Source: Methylomonas sp. MK1 (GTDB taxonomy: Bacteria; Pseudomonadota; Gammaproteobacteria; Methylococcales; Methylomonadaceae). Taken from it: a stretch of DNA of 64,000 nt. A program made the position numbers and the translations under genes. The notes below the pieces were generated by a model that had not been told where the DNA came from, ran no database searches, and saw nothing but the letters and a program-made list of their open reading frames with translations. The stretch is from the NCBI RefSeq assembly GCF_000365425.1, contig NZ_AQOV01000001.1, positions 2,914,001-2,978,000 of the forward strand, given 5' to 3'. Of this stretch, positions 41,350 to 49,866 are shown piece after piece (positions within the stretch are counted from its first letter, which is position 1; every line of letters begins with the position of its first letter).

Positions 41350-42195
41350 ATGCGATTAGTTTTAGTAAAAACCGTTTTTATCGCCAGTCTGGCTTGGATG
41401 CTGCAAGGCTGCGAGACCCTGGACGCCTTTATGAGCAAGGATTCTTCCGCCGGCAAAGAGGAAGAGTACGCCGGCTGGGATGACAAGATGTTTCATGAAA
41501 AAGCCAAGGAAGCGCTGGATAATAAAAACTACCAAAAAGCCGTCACCCTCTACGAAGCCCTGGAATCGAGGTATCCGTTCGGCGATTACGCGGCTCAGGC
41601 GCAATTAAATGTTGCGTACGCTTACTATAAAAACGACGATCCGGAAGCGGGCTTGGCCGCCGCCGACCGCTTCATTAAAATCCATCCGCGTAACCCAAAT
41701 GTAGATTATGCCTATTACTTGAAAGGCCTGATCAATTACAACCGCGGCATCGGCTTTATTGATCGCTTCCTGCCCACTGACTCGTCACAGCGTGATCCCG
41801 GCCCCGCCAAGGATTCTTACGATAATTTTCAAGAGCTGATTCGGCGCTACCCCAACAGCCAGTACGTCGCCGACGCCAAACTGCGGATGATCGCACTCCG
41901 TAACAATATGGCAATGTACGAAGTCCATGTCGCCGACTTTTACATGCGCCGTAAAGCCTATGTCGCCGCTGTAAATCGTGCCAATCACATCATCAAGGAA
42001 TATCAACGCACGCCGGCGGTGCCGTTTGCCTTGCAAATCATGCAGGACGGCTATCGGCAGCTGGGTATGGACGAATTGGCCGCCGATGCTGAACGGATTT
42101 ACACCTTGAATTACCCGGCCGGTGCGCCGCAAGCCAATTACAAGGATGAAGGCGCCATTCAAAAAGTGTGGGACGCCATGGGCCTGGATAAATAA
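41350..42195 (+). CDS. bamD: Outer membrane assembly lipoprotein BamD
   Basis: Essential TPR lipoprotein of the BAM complex that folds outer-membrane proteins. Lipobox MLQGC at Cys21, then TPR repeats from about residue 45 (KAKEALDNKNYQKAVTLYEALESRYPFG). 281 residues. Divergent from rluD, with a 83-base gap holding both promoters. Confidence 0.95.
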   Translation: MRLVLVKTVFIASLAWMLQGCETLDAFMSKDSSAGKEEEYAGWDDKMFHEKAKEALDNKNYQKAVTLYEALESRYPFGDYAAQAQLNVAYAYYKNDDPEAGLAAADRFIKIHPRNPNVDYAYYLKGLINYNRGIGFIDRFLPTDSSQRDPGPAKDSYDNFQELIRRYPNSQYVADAKLRMIALRNNMAMYEVHVADFYMRRKAYVAAVNRANHIIKEYQRTPAVPFALQIMQDGYRQLGMDELAADAERIYTLNYPAGAPQANYKDEGAIQKVWDAMGLDK

Positions 42196-42198
42196 AAC

Positions 42199-43419
42199 TT
42201 GCGCCGTTTGAGCGTTTTGCGGCGCGCTTGCTTAAGATGGTTGCTGTTATATGCTGGCGCTGTCAACGCCGCCGAACCGGCGCCGCTGTTTCAAAACCGC
42301 TTTTTCCCGCTGTCGCAAAACACCGAGTTGGTTTGCGCTACCAGCCAGCAACAATTTACTCCCACCGCAGCGCTGGCAGACATCATCCGTTTTTACGAAG
42401 CCGACCATCCCGGCCTGCGTAAACAGGCGGTGGCGGTCCTGACCGATCATAAAAATCAGGACCATCTCGACGATTTGGCCGATTACCGCGAAGACTGCGC
42501 CAACAATACCGCCGGCGAACTCTGCGTACTGGAAAAATATTGGGACGATCGTGAAGCCGCCTGGCGGGCATTGGCCTTGTTCTACGACACCAAAACTGTG
42601 GTCAAACACAGCGATGACTATCGCTACGAAGTGCGGCGCTTCAACGCAGACCATCTGCGCTTGTTCGAAAAAGCCATTCGCAAAATCCCGGCCTTTTTAC
42701 GGCAAAGTATCAGCAAAGCCAAACCGGTAGACAATCTGGAACAGGAAATTGCCGATAAACCGACGGTGATGCAGGAGCTGATACGCGATGCGTTTCAAGA
42801 AGACTACAAAAACAGCATCTGGCAGGATCACACCCACCCTTTGACGTTGATACCTGGCATAGGCTTTCGTTCGCAAACCGTGGCCCAGGTGTTCAGCGGC
42901 CAGAACCTTATCGTGTTTACCGTCAAGGCTTTCGACAAAGGCAAGGAAGGCGGGACCTATCGCGACATCGGCGTGCAATATCTGGTGGATTTTCGCTTGC
43001 CCATCGTCGTGCATGAAATCGCCCACACCATCGATAATTTTCATTTCTGGAACGGCCAGGACGATCTGTATTTTTTCTACAAATACCACAAGATGTCCAA
43101 CGACGATGACATCATGAAAATCATTGCTGAGGCAAAATTGGCGTTGTGGCCGTCGAAATGGTTTGAGGCCTTCGAATATCTGGGTGAAGTGAACGAAGGC
43201 CGTTACGACGGTACCACGCAGGAAAAACTCGCCGAGTTGGTGGCGCAATACATCCTGATCCCGGAACGCTTGCAACAAAGTGCACCAGCCGCCTATCAAT
43301 GGCTGCGTGAAGACATTTTTCGCGGCATCGAATATCAAGGTTACGACCGTTGCAATGTGCCGTTGACCAAGCCGCTAAGCTGGTGGCAGTACGCCACCGG
43401 CAAGATGCTGGGCCAGTAA
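42199..43419 (+). CDS. Secreted HEIAH zinc metallopeptidase-like protein
   Basis: About 400 residues. It has a basic-hydrophobic signal (RRACLRWLLLYAGAVNAAEP) and a metalloprotease motif HEIAHTIDN at about 272-280, with a possible third ligand Glu around LGEVNEGRYDG. I recognise no closer family. The translation start is uncertain: no in-frame ATG or GTG precedes the signal peptide, only TTG at 42199, 42208, 42217 and 42241, and only the one at 42217 has even a weak SD. It begins four bases after the bamD stop, so coupling to bamD may drive its translation. Confidence 0.65.
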   Translation: MRRLSVLRRACLRWLLLYAGAVNAAEPAPLFQNRFFPLSQNTELVCATSQQQFTPTAALADIIRFYEADHPGLRKQAVAVLTDHKNQDHLDDLADYREDCANNTAGELCVLEKYWDDREAAWRALALFYDTKTVVKHSDDYRYEVRRFNADHLRLFEKAIRKIPAFLRQSISKAKPVDNLEQEIADKPTVMQELIRDAFQEDYKNSIWQDHTHPLTLIPGIGFRSQTVAQVFSGQNLIVFTVKAFDKGKEGGTYRDIGVQYLVDFRLPIVVHEIAHTIDNFHFWNGQDDLYFFYKYHKMSNDDDIMKIIAEAKLALWPSKWFEAFEYLGEVNEGRYDGTTQEKLAELVAQYILIPERLQQSAPAAYQWLREDIFRGIEYQGYDRCNVPLTKPLSWWQYATGKMLGQ

Positions 43420-43473
43420 TGCTTTGTGCTATGCTGACCTGGAATTTTAACCTTGCTAAACCGCTGGCCAGCC

Positions 43474-44028
43474 ATGAAAAAACCGCAAACCCTATCCCTG
43501 CAAGAACAATTGCTTAAATCCGGCCTCAGTAACGACGCCAAACTCAAACAAGTCAAAGCCGAGAAACGCAAACAAACCAAGCTGGAACGCAATAACGGCG
43601 TCGAAATCGTCGATGAGGTCAAACTCAGTGCCGAACAATTGCGTCAACAGCAAGCGGAACGCGACCGTGAGTTGAACCGACAACGCAAGCTAGCCGAGGA
43701 ACAGAAAGCCCTGGCCGCGCAAATCAAGCAAATCGTCGACATGAACCGTATCGCTCAGGACGTAAACGGCTTGGCTTACAACTTCACCGACGACAACAAA
43801 GTCAAAACCCTGTACGTGGCTGAAAAAGTGCGGGAGGCCTTGATCAACGGCCGGGCCGGCATCGCCAAAATAGACGGACATTACGAGATTGTGCCGGCGG
43901 AAGTTGCCCGTAAAGTGCAGGCGCGGGATAAAGCTAGTATTGTAGTGTTGAACGAAGCGACGCAGGATGTGGCGGCCGCCGACGATCCGTATGCAGAATT
44001 TCAGATTCCGGACGACTTGATGTGGTGA
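43474..44028 (+). CDS. DUF2058 (YaiL-like) protein
   Basis: A 184-residue soluble protein: MKKPQTLSLQEQLLKSGLSN, then a long basic-glutamine-rich coiled coil (about 20-85) and a C-terminal domain with YNFTDDNKVKTLYV. The pattern is DUF2058, sometimes annotated nucleoprotein/polynucleotide-associated enzyme; function unproven. ATG at 43474 is preferred over an upstream TTG at 43453. It ends four bases before the convergent trmB. Confidence 0.88.
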   Translation: MKKPQTLSLQEQLLKSGLSNDAKLKQVKAEKRKQTKLERNNGVEIVDEVKLSAEQLRQQQAERDRELNRQRKLAEEQKALAAQIKQIVDMNRIAQDVNGLAYNFTDDNKVKTLYVAEKVREALINGRAGIAKIDGHYEIVPAEVARKVQARDKASIVVLNEATQDVAAADDPYAEFQIPDDLMW

Positions 44029-44032
44029 AGCG

Positions 44033-44722
44033 CTAAACCTTGCGAAAAATCAAATCCCAAACCCCGTGACCCAAACCCAAACCACGGTTTTCGAACTTGG
44101 TTAAGGGCCGATAAATAGGCCGCTCGCAGAAATCGTTGCTGGAGCTGCTGTTTTGCAAACCGGTGCCGGCCGACAAAATCCCCAGCATATCTTTGGCGTA
44201 ATGCTCCCAATCGGTGGCGGCGTGAAAATAGCCGCCGGCCAGCAATTTTTTGTTCAGCAATTCCACGAAACTGGGACGGACGATGCGGCGTTTGTGATGG
44301 CGGCGCTTTTGCCAGGGATCGGGGAAGAACAGATGCACGCCGGCCAGGCTATGGTCGGCGATTTTTTGTTCCAGAATCTCGATGGCGTCGTGATGATAAA
44401 TCCGCACGTTGTTAATGCCGCGCTGTTCCAGCAACATCATCAAATGGCCGACGCCGGGCCGATGCACTTCGATACCTAAATAATTCAAATCCGGATTGGC
44501 CTCCGCCATTGCCGCCAGACTGTCGCCGTTGCCGAAACCGATTTCGACAATCAGCGGTGCTTGACGCCCAAAGGCTTGCTCGGCATCAAAACTGGCTTGC
44601 GGCGACAGGCAATACTTATCCCAATGGCTTTCCAGTGCCAGCTTTTGGCCGGCGGTAGCGCGGCCTTGGCGGCGGATGAAGCTTTTGATTCGGGTAGGGT
44701 CGATTTTTTGGGGTTCAATCAT
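44033..44722 (-). CDS. trmB: tRNA (guanine-46-N7)-methyltransferase
   Basis: SAM-dependent enzyme forming m7G46 in tRNA. 229 residues with VEIGFGNGDSLAAMAE (SAM binding), YLGIEVHRPGVG, and HLFFPDPWQKRRHHKRR. It is convergent with the DUF2058 gene. Confidence 0.96.
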   Translation of the reverse strand: MIEPQKIDPTRIKSFIRRQGRATAGQKLALESHWDKYCLSPQASFDAEQAFGRQAPLIVEIGFGNGDSLAAMAEANPDLNYLGIEVHRPGVGHLMMLLEQRGINNVRIYHHDAIEILEQKIADHSLAGVHLFFPDPWQKRRHHKRRIVRPSFVELLNKKLLAGGYFHAATDWEHYAKDMLGILSAGTGLQNSSSSNDFCERPIYRPLTKFENRGLGLGHGVWDLIFRKV

Positions 44723-44862
44723 CGGAATAGCGACCGTTAAACGGGTGAAACTAAATATGGATTGCCGAGTATATCAGCTGAAGTTTAAACATCCGCTATG
44801 TCCAGGGAAGCGAAAAGCATTTCCTGTAACTATTGCAGCAAATTAGTGCCGCATTCCGTCAG

Positions 44863-44906
44863 CAAAAAAGTGTGTTTTTCGTCAACGATAAGCTGCCGAA
44901 AAACAC
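44863..44906 (-). terminator. Terminator for the secreted unknown at 44945
   Basis: GTGTTTTTCG and CGAAAAACAC pair with a 15-base loop (44872-44906); on the minus strand the stem is followed by CACTTTTTT, a good U-tract. Confidence 0.8.
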
Positions 44907-44944
44907 ATATTAGAAACGTATTTATCTAAGTTGTACAAACCGAA

Positions 44945-45466
44945 TCAGTCGTCCTCTACACACAACTGGCCGGTAAATGGCGCGCTCTCATAAAGAATGT
45001 TGCCGGTAATTTCAAATTGTCCCCGACCGTCTTTAAAGGTTTTGCTGCCGCCAACCATTGTTAATAATTCTGTCGTCGCACCTTCAGGATTAAAAATCAG
45101 ATCTTTAGTAAAAACCCGCCCCAGATCAACCGGCCCGGCACTCAATTTAATTGCCGACGCTCCGGTTAATTGACCCAGTCCATTTGCAAACAGCCCGGAG
45201 AATGCCGTTCCGGTCAGCTTCAGGTTTTTGCCTAATGTGGCGGTTAAGGTGCCGATAAAGCAAACTGGTGGCGCGCCGGGAGGTAGGGGTCCCAAAAAAG
45301 TTACATCGGGAAACTGGCGATCCCTGAATTTTAGAATATTGCAATCCGGGTCAACAGTGGACGGCTGTATTGTCCCACTAATATTTTTGCATATATATTG
45401 GTCTGCATATAAATTTCCGGATACTAGAGACATTAGCACCGCAATTGTAACTGTCGACAATTTCAT
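44945..45466 (-). CDS. Secreted protein of unknown function
   Basis: A 173-residue protein with a clear signal peptide (MKLSTVTIAVLMSLVSGNLYAD) and cysteines at the start (YICKN, DPDCN), middle (PPVCFIG) and end (GQLCVEDD) that could form disulfides. The rest is Gly/Thr-rich and beta-like. No family recognised. It is followed by a rho-independent terminator. Confidence 0.65.
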   Translation of the reverse strand: MKLSTVTIAVLMSLVSGNLYADQYICKNISGTIQPSTVDPDCNILKFRDRQFPDVTFLGPLPPGAPPVCFIGTLTATLGKNLKLTGTAFSGLFANGLGQLTGASAIKLSAGPVDLGRVFTKDLIFNPEGATTELLTMVGGSKTFKDGRGQFEITGNILYESAPFTGQLCVEDD

Positions 45467-45654
45467 GATGAAATCCTTAAGACTTTAAGATGGGAGAGGT
45501 GACTGATCTTGTTGCAGGTTATCATGACAAGTCATGCGCGAACTGCGCGATAGCATGCTACCAAGCATTTGATCAGTCTACGTTGAGCGCTTCACTAATG
45601 TAGTTGAGATAACACAAGTATCAAGCTATTCAACGAAGTTTGTATGCGAATGAT

Positions 45655-45972
45655 CTACCTCAATTGCGTTAGCCGGGCTTGAGCGGCCATACCGAACGGG
45701 GAATCCGGCTCTTTTTGAAGAATTTGTTGCAACACCGATGCACTAGGTTGTGCCAATAACTCAATAGCCCTTAAGCGCACAGAGGGATGATGGGCATGCA
45801 AGGCCGCCAACTCCGTCAAATAAGTATTGGCGTCGTTTAACAGCTTCAGAACGACCTTTTCCGGATCTTCGGTAAACAAATCCCTTACCAATTCGCCGTA
45901 TTGTTCCTGTAAGCGGATCAAGTCGCGGCGATCGAGTTTTTTCGGTTCGGTGGGATCATCGCAACAGGCCAT
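45655..45972 (-). CDS. Small helical (HEAT-like) protein
   Basis: A 105-residue protein from ATG at 45972 (MACCDDPTEPKKLDRRDLIR), with alternating helices such as LTELAALHAHHPSVRLRAIELL and a second repeat ending GMAAQARLTQLR, like a short HEAT-repeat. A CC pair lies at residues 3-4. It follows the [2Fe-2S] gene by 13 bases on the same strand, so they may work together. Function unknown. Confidence 0.6.
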   Translation of the reverse strand: MACCDDPTEPKKLDRRDLIRLQEQYGELVRDLFTEDPEKVVLKLLNDANTYLTELAALHAHHPSVRLRAIELLAQPSASVLQQILQKEPDSPFGMAAQARLTQLR

Positions 45973-45985
45973 TACCTTATGCTTC

Positions 45986-46177
45986 TTAAGTATGATCGAA
46001 TATAAGTTGCTGCAATTCGAACTCGCAACCACCGCATCCCGACGCAGCGCCGGTGATGCGGGAGATTCTTTCGGGATCGACGATACCCTCGGCTAGCAGG
46101 GCTTTGATTTGCTGCTCGGTGGTGCCGCTGCAATAGCAAAGCACATTGTTCTCAGTGTTTGGTTGAACGGCGTTCAT
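45986..46177 (-). CDS. BFD-like [2Fe-2S] protein
   Basis: A 63-residue protein with four cysteines as VLCYCSGTT and ASGCGGCEFE, the spacing of the BFD-type [2Fe-2S] domain (bacterioferritin-associated ferredoxin, also in NifU and NirB). It probably carries an iron-sulfur cluster. There is no bacterioferritin gene in the window. Start ATG at 46177 (MNAVQPNTENN). Confidence 0.8.
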   Translation of the reverse strand: MNAVQPNTENNVLCYCSGTTEQQIKALLAEGIVDPERISRITGAASGCGGCEFELQQLIFDHT

Positions 46178-46285
46178 AATCTAGGCATTTAGCGTATCGA
46201 GGCAAGTTCCGTTACGGCGGTTTCCACTCAACATGTTTGGCTTGAAATGTTGGCTCAACAAGCCCTATGGGATTATTAACCCAAC

Positions 46286-46471
46286 CTACATTCCGTATTT
46301 AAAAGTTACAAAGATAAAAAATCCAATTGAAGTTACTGCAACTATCAGTATTACTCTCTTTTGTAAACTCTCGAAATCCAAATTTGGGATTATAGTATTT
46401 AATAAAAAATAGACCCCAAGAGTAATCGCTAAAATCAGAAGTTTTATTACTAAGCGCTCTGATATTTCCAC
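46286..46471 (-). CDS. Small membrane protein, 61 residues (intact copy)
   Basis: Starting at GTG 46471, with GGAG five bases upstream, the protein has two hydrophobic stretches (LLILAITLGVYFLL and VILIVAVTSIGFFIFV) and ends VTFKYGM. A longer frame runs from ATG 46555 but lies in the overlapping, out-of-frame tail of a related gene just upstream, so the GTG start is preferred. The related sequence at 46490-46622 ends FVTIKYGT, which suggests tandem duplication. Function unknown. Confidence 0.6.
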   Translation of the reverse strand: MEISERLVIKLLILAITLGVYFLLNTIIPNLDFESLQKRVILIVAVTSIGFFIFVTFKYGM

Positions 46472-46489
46472 GGAGTCTCCGCTTACCCG

Positions 46490-46622
46490 ACCTACGTTCC
46501 GTATTTGATTGTCACAAAAACCAACAACGCCATAAAACCAGCTAAAACGCCCCAACCAATTCTGTTAGAAACATTTTCAGCATCGTTTTCGGAATAGCCA
46601 AGTTTCTGCAAAAAAAACAGTA
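46490..46622 (-). pseudogene. Truncated paralogue of the neighbouring membrane protein
   Basis: The minus-strand frame reads LLLFFLQKLGYSENDAENVS through a membrane stretch to FVTIKYGT and a stop near 46494, matching the end of the adjacent gene (FVTFKYGM). A TAG directly precedes the frame and no ATG or GTG lies before the membrane segment; only a TTG could start it. It looks like an N-terminally truncated copy left by duplication, though a short TTG-started protein of about 39 residues is possible. Confidence 0.5.
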
Positions 46623-46688
46623 AAAGCTAAGTGGACCAACTTTAGAACAAATTTTATAGTTTGCTACATTACCTAATCTAATACGAGC

Positions 46689-47666
46689 TTACAAAAACAA
46701 CCCATCAATCGGCGAAGAGGCCGAAGCAAAACGTTTACGCGGCATCCGTCCAGCCAGGAAGGCTTCGCGGCCCGCTTCAATGCCTTTTCTCATCGCCGAT
46801 GCCATCAAAACTGGATTCTTGGCGGCGGCAATGGCAGTGTTCATCAATACTCCATCACAGCCCAGTTCCATCGCCATAGCCGCATCGGATGCAGTACCGA
46901 CGCCAGCATCGACCAAGATAGGCACCTTGGCGTTTTCGACGATGGTCAAAATGTTGTAGGGGTTGCGGATGCCCAAGCCCGAACCGATCGGCGCGGCCAG
47001 CGGCATTACCGCCACGCAGCCGATTTCTTCCAGACGCTTGGCGGCAATTGGGTCGTCGTTGGTATAAACCATCACGTCGAAGCCTTCCTTGACCAGCAAT
47101 TCAGCAGCAACATAGGTTTCTGCAACATCAGGAAACAAGGTCAGTTGATCGGCCAACACTTCCAGTTTCACCAGTTTGTGGCCACCCAACAATTCGCGCG
47201 CCAAGCGACAGGTGCGTACCGCATCGTCGGCGGTGTAGCAGCCGGCGGTGTTTGGCAGGATGGTGTATTTATCCGGTGAAATCACGTCTAGCAAGCTGGG
47301 TTCGCCAGGATTTTGGCCGATGTTGGTGCGGCGAATCGCGACAGTGATGATTTCGGCGCCGCTAGCTTCGGTGGCGAGGCGGGTTTCTTCCAAATCCTTG
47401 TATTTACCGGAACCGACCAACAGCCGTGACCGATAGTTTTTGCCGGCCAGCGTGAAATAGTCGTCTTGACCGCCGCCGATGGCCTGGACGATTTCCAGGC
47501 GGTCATCGTGTTGCAAGCGCTGGCTCGCGTGCTGAGTAAACGGCAGGATTTCTTTATTCAATTCCACGGCGATGCGTTTGCCGGTTAAGCCTAAATCGGC
47601 AATTACGTCGGCAACGGTGGCGTTCTCGCCATATTCGCGATTGTCGCCATTGACCTGTATTTTCAT
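46689..47666 (-). CDS. thiSG: ThiS-ThiG fusion (sulfur carrier plus thiazole synthase)
   Basis: Thiamine biosynthesis enzyme of 325 residues. Residues 1-66 are a ThiS sulfur carrier ending in GGG (64-66), where the C-terminal thiocarboxylate would normally form. From about 70 the ThiG thiazole synthase follows, with [10 protein letters not shown] (catalytic Lys about 167), and APIGSGLGI and [14 protein letters not shown] in the barrel. In this fusion the GG is internal, so either it is processed or ThiG uses a separate carrier. It starts three bases after the DAHP synthase stop. Confidence 0.93.
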   Translation of the reverse strand: MKIQVNGDNREYGENATVADVIADLGLTGKRIAVELNKEILPFTQHASQRLQHDDRLEIVQAIGGGQDDYFTLAGKNYRSRLLVGSGKYKDLEETRLATEASGAEIITVAIRRTNIGQNPGEPSLLDVISPDKYTILPNTAGCYTADDAVRTCRLARELLGGHKLVKLEVLADQLTLFPDVAETYVAAELLVKEGFDVMVYTNDDPIAAKRLEEIGCVAVMPLAAPIGSGLGIRNPYNILTIVENAKVPILVDAGVGTASDAAMAMELGCDGVLMNTAIAAAKNPVLMASAMRKGIEAGREAFLAGRMPRKRFASASSPIDGLFL

Positions 47667-47669
47667 GCT

Positions 47670-48749
47670 TTAAACCTTGTGTGTTTTCGCGGCACGGCGG
47701 CGTTCTACGGCGCCGGCCAAGTGATGTAACAATTCCGCGCTGTCTTCCCAGCACAAGCAGGCGTCGGTAATGCTTTGCCCGTATGTCAGCGGTTTGCCTT
47801 CCTCGACATCCTGACGGCCACCGACCAGATGACTTTCCACCATCGCGCCGATGATGCGGGTGTCGCCGCCGCGGATTTGCCCGGCCACATCTTGTGCAAC
47901 CAGCATTTGCCTTTCGTATTTTTTCGAGCTGTTGGCGTGGCTGAAATCGATCATGATATTGGGGCGAAGACCTGCTTCGACCAAGCCTTCAGCCACTTGC
48001 TCGACGCTAACTTCGTCGTAGTTCGGTCTATTGTTGCCGCCGCGCAGGATGATGTGGGCGTCTTCGTTGCCGCGCGTTGAGAAAATAGCCGAGCGGCCTT
48101 CCTTGGTCAAAGATAAAAAGTGATGCGGACTCATCGCGGCGTTGATCGCGTCGATGGCAATTTTAATACCGCCGTCGGTGGCGTTTTTGAAGCCGACCGG
48201 GCAGGATAATCCAGATGCCAGTTCCCGATGCACTTGGCTCTCGGTGGTGCGGGCACCGATGGCGCCCCAGGAAATCAGATCGGAGACATACTGCGGTGTA
48301 ATCAGGTCCAGATATTCCGTAGCGGCTGGCACACCCAGGTTGTTCACATCCGACAATAACTGCCGGGCCATGTGCAGGCCTTTGTTGATGTTGAAGCTGG
48401 AATTGAGGTCGGGATCGTTAATCAAGCCTTTCCAACCCACCGTGGTCCGTGGTTTTTCGAAGTAAACCCGCATGACGATCACCAGGTCATCTTTCAATTC
48501 GTCCATGATGAGTTTCAAACGCCCGGCGTATTCCACTGCCGCTGCCGGGTCGTGGATAGAGCAAGGGCCGATAATCACCAGCAATCTGTCGTCGGCACCG
48601 GTCAGAATGTTGTGAATTGCTTCCCTGGTATGCAGAATGGTGGCTGCGGCCTGCTCGGTCATCGGGATTTCTTCATGAACCTGAATCGGCGCCACCACGT
48701 CCTTGGTTTCACAAATTCTTAAATCATCGGTGTTATAGTTAGTTGGCAT
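47670..48749 (-). CDS. aroG: 3-deoxy-7-phosphoheptulonate synthase (DAHP synthase, class I)
   Basis: First step of the shikimate pathway, condensing phosphoenolpyruvate and erythrose 4-phosphate. Start at 48749 (MPTNYNTDDLRICETKDVVA) gives 359 residues. The class I features are visible: IGPCSIHDPAAAVEYAGRL, RVYFEKPRTTVGWKGLINDP, and SHANSSKKYERQ. Which aromatic amino acid inhibits it (AroF, AroG or AroH type) cannot be told safely here. Its stop lies three bases before the ThiS-ThiG start, so thiamine and aromatic genes are cotranscribed. Confidence 0.95.
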   Translation of the reverse strand: MPTNYNTDDLRICETKDVVAPIQVHEEIPMTEQAAATILHTREAIHNILTGADDRLLVIIGPCSIHDPAAAVEYAGRLKLIMDELKDDLVIVMRVYFEKPRTTVGWKGLINDPDLNSSFNINKGLHMARQLLSDVNNLGVPAATEYLDLITPQYVSDLISWGAIGARTTESQVHRELASGLSCPVGFKNATDGGIKIAIDAINAAMSPHHFLSLTKEGRSAIFSTRGNEDAHIILRGGNNRPNYDEVSVEQVAEGLVEAGLRPNIMIDFSHANSSKKYERQMLVAQDVAGQIRGGDTRIIGAMVESHLVGGRQDVEEGKPLTYGQSITDACLCWEDSAELLHHLAGAVERRRAAKTHKV

Positions 48750-48855
48750 GACACTCAGCAATACGCTTTCAGTAGATGGATTAATTGGCTATTTTAACCG
48801 TTTTGCCTGTCGGTGTTACAAACTAATGCCGAAACCGACCTGAGACAACCCGGAC

Positions 48856-49650
48856 ATGACAGACGACAGACCCATTAAACGCTGCCTGACGGTATGCCTG
48901 GCGCAATCGTTCGAATTTGCGCAATTGCGGGAAAAACTGCTGGATACCACCCGCGCCCAACTGTTCAGAAACGCCCTGGTGGTCGATTACAAAACCGGCT
49001 GCGCGATTGTGTTCGCCTACGGGGTAATGGTGTGTTGGAACCTCAATCTCGATGACCGGCGCGCCTTGCAGGACTTGTTGCTGGATTACGCGATCAAACC
49101 CGACGCCGAACCTCAGGAAGACAATTTCAGTTACGAAGTGGGCTGCGAGCAAGACCGTTTTCAGCATGATCACTTGGAGCTCCAATCCGCCGACTTCAAA
49201 GTGCTGTTGGCGCTGTCGCACGCGATGGCGCAATCGATCAAGTTGGCGGCTTTCGAAGGTCATGCCATCGACACGATCCGCGCCACCAGCCATTTACCGC
49301 AATCGCTGGCGCGGGAAGGCAAGATCAAACTCAACCGGAAAACCATGGCCATGATCCGCGGCCAGCTGTTCCTGACGAAGAGTGACATCATCCTGAATTA
49401 CGACTTGCTGGATACCCCGGAATTTTTCTGGGAACATCCGGAATACCAGCATATTTACTCGATGGCCGCCAATTACCTGGAAATTCAGCAACGCACCGAC
49501 GTATTGTCAAAAAAGCTTGAGACGATACATGAGCTGCTGGAAATGCTGGCAGATGAACAAAAACACCAGCATTCCTCGGCCTTGGAGTGGATCATTATCT
49601 GGCTGATTGCCGTGGAGATTGTGATGTCGATTTTGGACAAGCTTTTTTAG
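48856..49650 (+). CDS. RMD1/DUF155 family protein
   Basis: A 264-residue protein with the RMD1/DUF155 pattern: ALVVDYKTGCAIVFAYGVMVCW, a run of helices with KVLLALSHAMAQSIKLAAFE, IRGQLFLTKSDIILNYDLLDTPEFFWE, and a C-terminal membrane helix (WIIIWLIAVEIVMSIL). Members are membrane-anchored proteins found from bacteria to mitochondria, function unclear. Divergent from aroG. Confidence 0.85.
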   Translation: MTDDRPIKRCLTVCLAQSFEFAQLREKLLDTTRAQLFRNALVVDYKTGCAIVFAYGVMVCWNLNLDDRRALQDLLLDYAIKPDAEPQEDNFSYEVGCEQDRFQHDHLELQSADFKVLLALSHAMAQSIKLAAFEGHAIDTIRATSHLPQSLAREGKIKLNRKTMAMIRGQLFLTKSDIILNYDLLDTPEFFWEHPEYQHIYSMAANYLEIQQRTDVLSKKLETIHELLEMLADEQKHQHSSALEWIIIWLIAVEIVMSILDKLF

Positions 49651-49866
49651 TTAGCCCGACTCTCAGCGTCCCAATTTGGCAACTGGTTTGTAGCAAGCTA
49701 ACGCTTGCCCAGGAAAATCAAGGGTTGACGGTATCGACCGGCTGCCGCGATAATCGGCACAGAGATTGAACTCGCTCACAAAAATATTGGTATCCCCTGC
49801 GCCTCCACTTAGTCTTGCTGCTAAGTCTAAGAAGTCGTATCACTAAATTTACTTTAAGGACAAACC

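Noticed and set aside
46472..46555. ATG-started N-terminal extension of the small membrane protein
   Set aside because: The extension is the out-of-frame tail of the neighbouring paralogue; the GTG at 46471 has a proper SD.
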